DNA from: Zygnema cylindricum
Taxonomy: Eukaryota; Streptophyta; Zygnematophyceae; Zygnematales; Zygnemataceae
DNA: 64,000 nt
Direction of reading: 5' to 3'
Assembly: GCA_037447655.1 (NCBI GenBank)
Contig: JBBHKE010002124.1
Coordinates: 204,418-268,417 of the forward strand
The notes beneath the pieces are model-generated. The model searched no databases and had not been told where the DNA came from. It worked only from the letters and a program-made list of their open reading frames with translations. Shown here one piece after another: positions 54,673 through 64,000 of the stretch (positions are counted from its first letter, which is position 1; each line of letters opens with the position of its first letter). Both the position numbers and the translations under genes were made by a program.

Positions 54673-55637
54673 ATGGAGGTCTGAGAGTTGCAGGTTATGG
54701 GCCCACCCTCTAGGGTAACCCTATTTAATAGAGCAGGCTTTATATATTGGGAAAGTATGATGACAGGGGCTCTATGCGAAAAAAGGTTTTGGGGGATAGT
54801 AAGCGGACGAGTGAGGCATCCGTCCAGTTCAGGCCTTCCTCCGAGGTTTGGGGAAAGCAAGTTTACGAGAAAAGCAGTTCTAGCTCCACCGGAGGATTCC
54901 GAGGACGGGGAGAGCATTGTGATGGAAAAAGGGAAAACAAGGAGACAGTTACATTGATAGCAACACCTATCGCAACCGGTTCAACGTTCATGTCACCTTT
55001 TCCGAGGAATGAGGAGAATGATGTTAAAACTTGGGACTACAACAATATGGCGACAAAACACTTTATTCTGCGCCATCTTACTCAAGGACTAGCATCTCCT
55101 TATTTGCAGGTGGAAAGGGCATCCGATCTGTGAATTGCCCTCATAGAGATGTACCGGAGTGGTACTTTTCAGCAGCAGCAATTGGCTAATCAAAAGATAG
55201 GTGCATATGTATACAAAAGGGGAAAAATGCTAGAATTTTGTAATGAGCTTGCCACCCATTTCATGGAACTAGAGAGTGTTGGTCAAGTAGAAACAAAAAA
55301 GATGAAGGTGAATTGTCTGCTCATGAAGTTACCCGATGACTATAAAAACATTGTCAACCGTGTGCTAGATTTGCCGAATTCCAGGTGGATTTGGAATTCT
55401 GTGATAGGAATGATTATCGTCCGAGAGAATACAATTGGATTTCGAAGGGGAGGGAAGAGTGGACAAGCTTTGGCAACAAGAACTGATTGGAGGAGCAAGG
55501 ATCCCATAAAATCAGCAAAAAACTATGAAGGAGGAGGACAGAAAACTGAGTCCGATGAATCCGGACCGAGGTCTCCAAGGGGTTGTGTCACTTTTACAAG
55601 AAACCATGACATTATATGGCAAAGTGTACTAAGCTAA
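54673..55637 (+). pseudogene. Element D gag, broken
   Basis: Starts at an LTR-borne ATG (MEV-stop-ELQVMGPPSR), shifts frame near 54850-54950, and continues with HFILRHLTQGLASPYLQ and KMKVNCLLMKLPDDYKN to a stop at 55637. The zinc knuckle region is damaged (GCVTFTRNHD in place of C..C....H). Homologous throughout to elements B and C. Confidence 0.82.
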
Positions 55638-55699
55638 CCGAGCTTTGATTAAAAGAGGGGCTGACCGATGGGCCCCCGAGAGGAAAGAAAAAAGCCCTT

Positions 55700-56329
55700 G
55701 TGACACAGGTACATGAGGCGGAATTCGAGGACGAGGACGATGAGCTCCTATTGGATGAGGAGTTGGAGGCGGAAAACGAGGTCGAAATTCAACGAATGCA
55801 GAAATGTGCTTTCGGTGGATTGAAAGGCGAAACAAGTTGGATTGTAGATTTAGGTGCCTCCAGGCACATGTGTAAGGATAAACACCTGTTCACTAAGATA
55901 AGAAAGATTCCCACCGTAGAGATAGAGTATGGGGATGGGAGGATAGATACTACTACTCTTGTTGGATCTGTAGATTTGGAAGTGTTGGTAGAAGGAAAAA
56001 CATCCATAGTTACATTGACCAATGTATTATTTATTCCGGAGTTGAACAAAAAACTCATCTCTACGTCTGTATTAGATGATAAGGGTTTTGATACTAGCAC
56101 TAGAAAAGGAGTCTTTACCGCTAGTTTTGAGGAGGAAGTTTATTTCACTGCTGAAAAAGGTAGCCAAAAAGGTAGCCAAGGGATATTTAGGCTGATTTTA
56201 AGCAATGAAAAGAAGAAACTTTATTATGCTGGTGTTCATGATATAATGTTGTGGTATAAGAGGCTTGGGCATGAGAATCTAGATAAGTTAAGAGAGATGA
56301 AAAAGATGGGAGTAGTGGAAGGGATCTAG
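55700..56329 (+). pseudogene. Element D protease and integrase N-terminus
   Basis: Contains QKCAFGGLKGETSWIVDLGASRHMC; the protease active site D-S-G is changed to D-L-G. Then LFIPELNKKLISTSV and the integrase zinc-finger start MLWYKRLGHENLDKL. Confidence 0.85.
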
Positions 56330-57202
56330 TTCGGTGAGAGTGAGAATCTAAGTGATTGTGGTGGATGTGCTCAAGGTAAAGCACACAGATTACCCTTCCT
56401 AAAAACTGCCACCTATAAGGGAGAAAAGATTCTAGATTTATTACACACAGATATTTGGGGGCCGGCCAGAGTGACCTCACCCGAAGGGAAGAGATTTATG
56501 ATGACTATCACCGATGATTGGTCTTGGTATTCCATGGTGTATTTTTTGAAAAATATGTCAAAGGCTTAGGAATGTTTTAGGCAATAGAAAGCATGGGGTG
56601 AAAAACTCCATGAAACCCCAATCAAGAGGGTAAGGAGTGACAATGATGTAGAGTATACCTCTAACCAGTTTGAGGATTTTCTGAGAGAAGATCGAGTGCA
56701 ACACCAAAAGACAGTTCTTGAAAATCCTGAGAAAAATGGTGTAGCTGAAAGATTAAAAAGAACATTGAGTGATACTGGTAGGATTATGCTGTCAGATAAA
56801 AAGATAGGAAAGAATTTTTGGGCCGAAGCAATGAACTGTGCAAATTATCTCAAGAATAGAGTTCTTACTTTGGCAGTAAAAGGCAAAACACTCTATGAGA
56901 GATGGACAGGCCGAAAACGAGATGTTTCACACTTAAAAGTTTTCGGTAGTCAAATGTTCAATTTTGACACATATAGATCAAACTATAAGTTAGATCTAAA
57001 GGGAAAACAAGGATATCTACTAGGATATGATCAAGATGTTAAAGGATATAGAGTTTATGATCTCAAGAGAGAAGATATAATCGTAGTGAAGCAGCCAGTG
57101 GTTATGGGTGAAGGGAAATTTATAGATCTCTTTAAGCATACAAAGATAGTCAGAATCAGATTTGAGTCAGAAAATTTTGATGACTTTGAGCATCCTAACT
57201 AA
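56330..57202 (+). pseudogene. Element D integrase core
   Basis: CGGCAQGKAHRLPF, HTDIWGPARVT and TDDWSW, then stops near 56568-56590, RSDNDVEYTSNQ and NGVAERLKRTLS. Followed by HLKVFGSQMFNFDTY and the linker to RT. Two internal stops. Confidence 0.85.
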
Positions 57203-57496
57203 CCTGGATTTCAAGAAGATGATGATCTTGCAGGTACAGATCAGATCGAGAAAAACCTAAATGTGGAACCCCTAGTACCAACTCCAACCAAAGCGAAAGA
57301 TGTGGTGGAAATCGACCCGGAAGCAAGGGATAGGGGAGAAGTAGAAACTATACGGAAGAATGCAAGAGAGCTATCTATTCCGGCAACCGAGCTTGAGGGA
57401 GGAAGAACAAGCAGCAAAAGACTATAAGAGAGACAAGTTAACAATAAGGTAACGAAACTGTCTCACCCCGATGAACCTGAAACTTATAATGAGGCA

Positions 57497-58110
57497 ATGA
57501 CTTGTCCTGAAAGAAACCGATGGAAGACAACCATTAATGTGGAGATGGCCTCAATTATGGTTGCTGATACATGGGAATTGGTGGATTGTCCTCATGACAG
57601 GAAGCCAATTGGGTGTAAGTGGGTATTAAAGCTGAAACTCTTCCCGGATAACACCATTAAGCGCTACAAGGCTCGGTTAATGGCGAAGGGATATACTCAG
57701 AAAGAGGGAATTGACTACGAGGAGACTTTTTCTCCGGTCTTCAGGTTTCATTCGGTTTGGATACTTCTCAGTATGGCGGCAGCAGAAGACGTAGAAGTGC
57801 ATCAGATGAACATCAAGACAGCCTTTCTACATAGAGAGTTGGAAAAGGAGATTTTTATGCGACAGCTTGAAAGATTTGTTGAGCAAGGGGAGGAAAGCAA
57901 GGTATGCCGATTGATCAAATCTTTGTATGGGCTGAAACAGGCGCCCCGGTAATGGAACAAGAAGCTCGACGGGTTTCTTGCGGATTTGGGATATATTTGG
58001 ATCAGCTCAGATCACTCAATTTATTTGTTTGAAGACGAGGAAGGAATTATTTTTATTACAATTTATGTTGATGATTTGCTTGTGTTAAGTAAATCTATGG
58101 ATTAAATAAA
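57497..58110 (+). pseudogene. Element D reverse transcriptase
   Basis: KPIGCKWVLKLKLFPDN, KARLMAKGYTQKEGIDYEET and SLYGLKQAPR are followed by a stop at 57950-57952. It continues in frame to YVDDLLVLSKS, where the catalytic Asp pair is intact, unlike element C. Confidence 0.87.
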
Positions 58111-58114
58111 TAAG

Positions 58115-59056
58115 TTGAAAAATGATCTAAAAGAAAGATTTGAGATGAAAGATATTGGAGAAGCAAGGAATATTTTGGGAATTCAGATAGAGAGAGACAA
58201 AGATAGAAAGATAATAAGATTAACTCAAAAAGAGGCCATTAGAAACATGTTTGAAAAATTCCGAATAAACAAAGCTAATAGTAATACCACTTTTATGGAA
58301 TTAAAGAAGGGAAGTGAGGGGAGTGTGGAAGGAGTTATAATCTTAGATGATGAGGTAGGCTCGAAAGAGAAAAGATTTATGCAGAACATCCCTTATAGAC
58401 AAGTAGTGGGCAGCCTAATATATTTCATGAATTGTACCCGTCCGGACATAGCCGCAGCCGTAGGAGTACTAAGTAGGAGTCTGAATGCTCCCACTAAGAA
58501 AGATTGGGAGGTAGCTAAGAGAGTCCTTAGATATCTCATAGGGACTAGAGATCTATGGTTACATTTGGGTCGGAACAATACTGACATCACCACTTGGAGT
58601 GATGGCAGCTATGGGGATGCTCCTATGAGAAGATGCACGTTTGGATATGTATTTTAGGTGGGTGATGGGGCTTGCTGCTGGAGCAGCAAACAGCAAAAGG
58701 TCATTGCTGAGTCCACCATGGAGGCTGCGTATATGGCTTTTTGCTCTGCTGTAAAAAAATTAATGTGGGTCAAGTCATTGCTTGGTGAGCTTGGTCATCT
58801 TAAGAGTGGTGTCCAAAAGGTGTTTTGTGATATTCAGTCAGCCATTACCATTTCTGCCAATCCTAAACATCACTTTAAAGCCAAACACATGGACATTAGA
58901 CTTAGCTTCAATAGGGAGAAAGTAGAAAACAAGATAATCAGTTTAGAGTATAAACCAGATAGTGAAATGGTAGCAGATATAATGAACAAACCTCTACCTT
59001 CCCCTAAACTAATTTTCTGCAGGGAGAAGTGTGGTCTTAAAATAAAGATTGACTAG
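58115..59056 (+). pseudogene. Element D distal RT and RNase H
   Basis: RFEMKDIGEARNILGIQIERD, VVGSLIYFMNCTRPDIAAAVG and WSDGSYGD are followed by a stop (58655-58657). The frame continues with SSKQQKVIAESTMEAAYMA and CDIQSAITISANPKHHF to MNKPLPSPK. This is the segment deleted from element C. Confidence 0.87.
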
Positions 59057-59069
59057 AAAATAACGCGAG

Positions 59070-60109
59070 TGTAGATATTAAACGTTATTTTTAGTTTTTT
59101 CTAGGTTTTGTAAAAAATAAAATGTAGAAAAGTAGTAGAGGCAGTCTGCCTCTAACTCCTCTCTCCATCTCCCACACTTGTCGCAGTCATCGAAAGTTGG
59201 AGAGGGAGCTAGAGTCATGGCTGCCTACGCTATCTAGACGGGGAAAGACAATAGATTGGTAGATTTACCAAAATAGTACTCGACGGACCTAGGATTTCAA
59301 CCTGGTACCTGCCGTCGGTCAAAGCCGTAGGTAGCTGGTAGCCTTATCCAATTAGTCTAAGACCAAAGTTATATGATATAGGGTTTGATAGTTATGTAAT
59401 TGTTTACACGTAGGCTATTTCATTTAACGGGATATTTGGACATAGATAATGTTTGTGTTGTACGAGGTACGAAACATCCGAAACGGATACCACACACTTT
59501 GTTTCAAAGCGAAACAAATACCGCGCAAGTATTTATGACGGCTACGATTGAAATCCGGTTTAATCGGACGGTCCCGAAGCATGCCGAGATGGCGGAATAG
59601 GTTTACGGCGGTTTGCGGTCAACGTCACATCGATTGACAAGTGGCACAACCACATTGGATTACGACATCTCGGGGGATTACAAAAACGAATCCAGAAATG
59701 ACATGTGGCGACTTGTTGGCCATGTCGTACAATGGTTGTACAGAAAGTACAACGACACCTGTACCTTTCTGTACGACACATTATTACGATTGGTGCCGTA
59801 CTTCAGTAGATATAGTTTTAGAGAGAGATAGGACTTAGAAAAATTTGATAGATTGGACCCTCTCTCCCAGAGAGCTTTTGAACAAAAGGTCATCTTGACC
59901 CTCATAACTTACTGCTCAGGGGAGAAAATTTAAAGATTCTTTTTGCTATAGACTCAGGGGAGTCTTCTCTTCACAAGGTTAAAGTTGGTTAGCGTTTTTA
60001 TCTGTCAGGGTTGTTGTTATTCTTGTGGAAACTCAAAGGGGTCAGGGTTATCGTAGGGGCTTTAAGTGAGCTGCCTTCTCTTAGGGCCAATGGAGGTCTC
60101 AGAGTTTCA
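59070..60109 (+). repeat. Element D 3' LTR
   Basis: TGTAGATATTAAACG...GTCTCAGAGTTTCA. Contains the hairpin near 59156-59210, the tRNA-like unit (minus strand, about 59281-59372, B-box GGTTGAAATCC), and the leader hairpin GACTC-AGGG-GAGTC near 59950. Confidence 0.92.
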
Positions 60110-60114
60110 TTCAT

Positions 60115-60953
60115 CTGCTCCGCCTCGTGGTACTGTTGGGGAATGTCAAGTGCCTACACCTGATGATGCATGCTTTTGAACGTAAGAAACTTTTCAAATC
60201 TAAAGATGAGGATTCTCCTCCTTTATAGCCTTTTCAACATAAAATCAACATTCATTGCTAAATTTGTGTCTCCGTGTTTAACATTTTAAAATGCTCAAAC
60301 CCTTCGTTTTTTTGGCGAAGTAAATAGTTATGACTCATCCGGGTTTAGTCTCAATGAAGGTGACCACGTACCTATTATCATTCCATGAGGGGACTCTTAT
60401 AAACCCGCACACGTTTGAATGAATCAAACCTAAAAGGCGAGCAACCCTTTTTTCTCTAGTCTTAAAAACGGTGAAATAATAGGCTTTCCCCATCACGCAT
60501 TTATGAGAAGGTTTATTGGAGTCTTTCTAATCGATGAGCTCGAAACTAGTGACCATGTTCCATATTGTTAGTTTCTGCATCTCGTGTGTATGAAGGTGTC
60601 CTAACCATCGGTGCAAACGAGTTGCTTGTTAGTAAGGTTATTTTTTTTACTAATGCTTGCCATATTTTTAATTGTCGTGATCGACTTTTTGATCTCTTCT
60701 TGATTGGTCTCCTCTTTGATGTTAGATGATGTCTTCCCCCCCTCATTTGTGGAAAGAACCTTCCGCGCAGCAATAGCGCGAGATCGTGGCTTCGGACTGC
60801 ACTTTAAGTTGTATGTTCGATCGATCATCCTCTCCCATTCTGGAATGGTGAGACCGTTGCTCATGAGTTTAACCTTCTCATTTTTTTTCCCAACCAGAAT
60901 TAATTTGGTATCCTCTGATTGTGGACTTGAGTTATGATTTTGTTTGAAATCAG
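60115..60953. other. Between elements D and E, no gene recognised
   Basis: Right-hand continuation of the 46.1-47.9 kb flank. A minus-strand open stretch (60864-60601) is short and unrecognised. Nothing else supported. Confidence 0.4.
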
Positions 60954-62170
60954 TGAAATTCTAGGGGTTCCATTCCCCCACAGAATTCGCAGATCCAAAG
61001 AAGCTTATCTAGATAGTGCTGACTTCAAGTTGATACAAACCCAAATGAATGACACCTTGAAAATCAAAACCCCAATACAACTTCACCCCCGTGAAATAAG
61101 ACTTTTTGTGTGCTCATCCCCCCCACATAATGCAAAGTTAAAATATGAGTATTTGGATACATTCCTCTATTTTGACTTTCCCTTAAAACCGCTGTCACCC
61201 TGGTAGGCAAAAACTTTGACCAGCTACATGTCTGTGTAGCGTGGACTCCCCTGAGTCTGAAGCAAAAAAAATCATTGAAAATGGTCAACTACATGAGTTG
61301 ACATTAAATGGCAAAGTCTGCCGATTTATACAGATGCTCTCAGGGAGAGAGGCGACTACCTACCAAAATATTCTGGGCTACCTACCAAAATATTATAAGT
61401 CCATAATACCCACTCTAAACCCCCTACTACTGAAGTACGGCACCAATGAAATTAGTGTAAAGTACAACAAGGTGCATGTGCCTATGTACTTATTGTTCGG
61501 CCATAATACGTCATGGCCATCCTATTGACGTCTTTCGCTTTGTAAACCGTCATTCCAATCTTCGTAAAATGTGTGTTCCCACCACACGTCGCCACGTGTC
61601 ATCCGATGATTTCGCGTCCATAAACCGCCAAATCGTTATTCAGTTAACCTGACTTTTCCGTGAGCCGTCCGATTTTGAATTAGTACTTTCAATGACGTCT
61701 GTTGAATCAAATGTCTTCGACATTTATTTTGTGCGATGCGTATTAATTCAGTGCGGTACTATCCCATGTACGTTTGTGCGGTTTTGCCGTCAAATGGATG
61801 ATACTGGCGTATACATTATTAAATAATTTTCAAACCTAATGTATCCAACGACAACATCATCCTCCAACGGATAAGGCGTACGCCTACATCGGTACGGAGG
61901 TGGACCAGAGGGACCAGGATCAAATCCTGGTGGTTCCATTTCCTTTTGCTACACCTTTTATCTTACAATTCTCCCCTCTTTTGGTCGCTCCATTTTCTTT
62001 TGCTACACCTTCTATCTCACAGTTCTCCCCTCCTTCCTACCTCTTTGGCTGTCTAAGAAGCCATGGCTATTGCTGTTCTCCATTGACTACGACAAGTATG
62101 GAGGAATCTAGACAGACCATCTTACAGACAGTAGACAAATACAGACCTAGAAAATACACACATTTTAACA
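60954..62170 (-). repeat. Element E 3' LTR
   Basis: 1217 bp. Shares all landmarks with the B LTR: leader hairpins at 61224-61239 and 61244-61257 (read on the minus strand), the promoter block, the tRNA-like unit (plus strand, about 61855-61932), and the short hairpin CTCCAT/ATGGAG (62078-62103) around ACTTGTCGTAGTC. Confidence 0.85.
61855..61932 (+). other. tRNA-like unit in element E LTR
   Basis: A-box-like TCCAACGGATAAGGC and B-box-like GGATCAAATCC, with a perfect T stem CCAGG/CCTGG. Antisense to the element, as in B, C, D and the solo LTR. Confidence 0.65.
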
Positions 62171-62211
62171 CTCCCCTTATTTTCTAGTCTACTTTACTAT
62201 CATCCCACACT

Positions 62212-62801
62212 TCATAAAAATAAAAAAACAAATTCCCTCCCCTTTTTTTCTTTCCTTTTCCTCTCATAAAGCTTCAAGTGAATACCCCCGTGTTTAAAAA
62301 ATTGTATTAGATGACTCGAAATAATAATTGTATCTTGTTGATCACACATTTTATTTTGCATACCACTTTTCATAAATCTGAGCTCTTGGAGCAAGGATTT
62401 ATCCACGTCATCTCTTTTACATCTGAGCAAACAATTTCCCGCTTGTTGTTCCAACAGCCAACCCCATCCCCAATCTGCAACACATACCCTGATGCTAACC
62501 CTTTTATAGGTACATCATCATAAATGACATCACACCAAGTAGTGATGTCAAATCCACCCTCCCCCAAAATTATCCAAAAATCACTAGTCCCCACTAAGGT
62601 CCTCATAAAATCTACATCTTCCCCACTCACATATTTGTCCATAATAATTACCCTAGTTTCCAAACTTTCCTCACTCTCCCCTTTTAGATCCATGGAATAC
62701 TTTTCACTATCACTTTCTATTTTGATTTCCAAAAAATATTTATCCTCCCCTAAACCTTTCATTAAATTTTCTTTTTCTCCCCTATCCCTTTGAAGCCCCA
62801 T
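62212..62801 (-). pseudogene. Element E ORF2
   Basis: Starts MGLQRDRGEKENLMKG (ATG at 62801) and shares with B the core LVGTS, GFDITTWCDV, DDVPIKGLASG and LQIGDGVGC. A frameshift near 62400-62450 moves the C-terminal part (MKSGMQNKMCDQQD, KLYERKRKEKK) to the frame at 62454-62212. Function unknown. Confidence 0.65.
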
Positions 62802-62811
62802 CTAGGATCAT

Positions 62812-64000
62812 TTTTCCCTTTTCCTCGGAATCCGTTGAAGTCTAATTTTTCGACCAATTTTCTATCTCCAAAATACCTATGAAACTATCCTCAATACTCT
62901 ATTTTTTCCCTTTTTCCAATTTTTATTCTAGATCTGACTTTCTCATTTCCAAGTCATTTACCCTACATTCCTTGACCTCCTCATCATGCTTAACTCCCTC
63001 AAGTACCTCTTTTCTCTTTACTTCCCTTATTACTCCAAAAGCAGACTGTTGCTTTCGTGGAATTTCTGTGTGCTTTTCTCTTTTCCCCATACTACCGATG
63101 CGAAGAAGCTCCAAAATATCTTCATCTTCTTTCTCCTCTTCCCTTTCTTCCTCCTCATTCACATTCTAACTTCGAAGTTATTCCAAACAAAGACACTTCT
63201 TCATCTAGTGACCCGGTTCCCTACAAAAGAAACACATCCCTTTTTTTCAAAGCTCCCCTTTTTTTCCTCTCCCTCTCTTTCCACCAAAGTTCCGATAAGG
63301 TTTACCTTTGTCTTTCTTCCTCTCATCACGCTTCCGCCAGTCACCATCATTCCTCTCATCACGCTTCCTCCTGTCACCACCATTCCTCTCATCATGCTTC
63401 TGCCTGTCACCACAAACTAGTGCATTCACCCTGTCACTTCCCCTACAAAGCTCTAAAGTGCTTTCCCTCAGAAGAATTATCCCTATGGTAATGCTCCAAG
63501 TCTATGAGGAGCCATCCTTTTTATACACACGGTAAATGATGTCTTCGTACTCATCTGGGAGTTTCATGATTAGTGCGTTAATCTTTCTCTCTTTAGATTC
63601 TTCATATCCTGCACTATAAGCTCAACATATAACGCAGCAATATCATTGCAAAACTCTATCATGCCACCGCCTTTATTTACATAGGCCTCTATTTCTTGTT
63701 TTACAAATTGCTGCCTCTGTATAGTTTCACTCTTATAAATCAGAATAAGTTTTTCCCAGATTTTTGAATACTTCGTTAGGTTTAAAAGAGTGATAGTTAT
63801 GGACTTAGACACGTATCAAGTATAAGATGTTTTGCTATAGTGTTTTTATATTCCCAATTTTTTTTGTCATTTTCTTCAATTTTAGTTATAACCCCTACAA
63901 GTGGAACCGTAGCCGAGAGCGTATCTCCCCACACCATAGGTGTTCCTTTTCCCTTCTTTCCTTTTCCCTCTTCCATGGCAATGATTTTCCCTTCATCTTC
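62812..64000 (-). pseudogene. Element E gag, partial and broken
   Basis: From the window edge the minus strand reads KGTPMVWG and WEYKNTIAKHLIL, then ETIQRQQFVKQEIEAY and GGGMIEFCNDIAALYVEL. A basic repeat section (KRDERNGGDR) follows, then zinc knuckle CFFCREPGH followed by a stop, and an acidic region with LELLRIGSMGKREKHTE. Clear homologue of element B gag with several stops. Confidence 0.82.

Larger units (their letters stand above)
47955..60109 (+). mobile_element. Ty1/copia element D, split by element C
   Basis: The 5' LTR is 47955-48221 plus 53917-54692. The 3' LTR is 59070-60109 (about 1040 bp each). It is flanked by TTCAT (47950-47954 and 60110-60114). The LTRs differ at many sites, so it is clearly older than C. 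The internal region (54693-59069) encodes gag, protease, integrase, RT and RNase H with numerous stops and frameshifts. It is the only copy here with a nearly complete copia pol order in the B-E group. Confidence 0.93.
60954..64000 (-). mobile_element. Gag-only copia-like element E (partial)
   Basis: The 3' LTR is 60954-62170 (TGAAATTC...TTTTAACA). The internal region runs to the window edge. On the minus strand it carries gag, then ORF2, then a purine tract and the LTR, with no pol between, the same layout as element B. The 5' LTR is beyond the right edge. Gag and ORF2 have stops and frameshifts. Confidence 0.85.

Noticed and set aside
60546-60864. Host gene fragment on the minus strand between elements D and E
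   Set aside because: Lys/Ser-rich frame without recognisable motifs, exon signals or continuation across the D insertion.

Overview
This is a nuclear DNA window from a plant-lineage eukaryote, probably a streptophyte. The evidence is two spliced host genes with GT-AG introns, Ty1/copia elements, a chromodomain Ty3/gypsy element, a TRIM, and abundant TA- and TTA-flanked MITE-like repeats. The species cannot be named from sequence alone; a charophyte alga or early land plant is only a guess. About two thirds of the window is nested mobile DNA.

Host genes. (1) The 5' part of the gene for ribosomal protein eL18 (RPL18), minus strand, at 538-2184. Its first coding exon is only the ATG, and the remaining exons lie left of the window. 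(2) A complete ten-exon gene on the plus strand at 28167-33560 for a HAD-superfamily protein of the plant pyrimidine 5'-nucleotidase type. It has a 21-nt microexon and unusual introns.

Mobile layout from left to right. An old minus-strand copia (A, 4480-11240) carries a solo LTR of another copia family in its left LTR (5083-6155, TSD ACTTA). A minus-strand chromovirus (12266-23777) has an extra ORF downstream of pol; its right LTR is split by a young gag-only copia-like element (B, 19378-23625, TSD CTAAG). A cluster of MITE-like elements follows (24.6-27.3 kb), then the nucleotidase gene, then more MITEs (37.0-40.2 kb). Next is a broken non-LTR retroelement with an R2-like C-terminal endonuclease region (40177-45320). 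It is split by a 532-bp TRIM (41425-41956, TSD CCTTT). Then comes copia D (47955-60109, TSD TTCAT), whose 5' LTR is split by copia C (48222-53911, TSD GTAGC). The window ends inside a second gag-only element on the minus strand (E, from 60954).

The most interesting signal is in the copia LTRs of B, C, D, E and the solo copy. Although diverged, they share an architecture: a hairpin near the start of U3 whose stem covaries; an antisense tRNA-like unit with A- and B-box sequences; GTAC-rich inverted repeats; and, after the TATA box, a run of small hairpins with AGGG-type loops. In B, C and D, gag begins at an ATG inside the LTR and is translated through a primer-binding site that matches the anticodon arm, not the 3' end, of initiator tRNA-Met. 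The TRIM LTR independently carries a tRNA-like cloverleaf, here in sense. The gag-only elements B and E share a second ORF of unknown function in place of pol.
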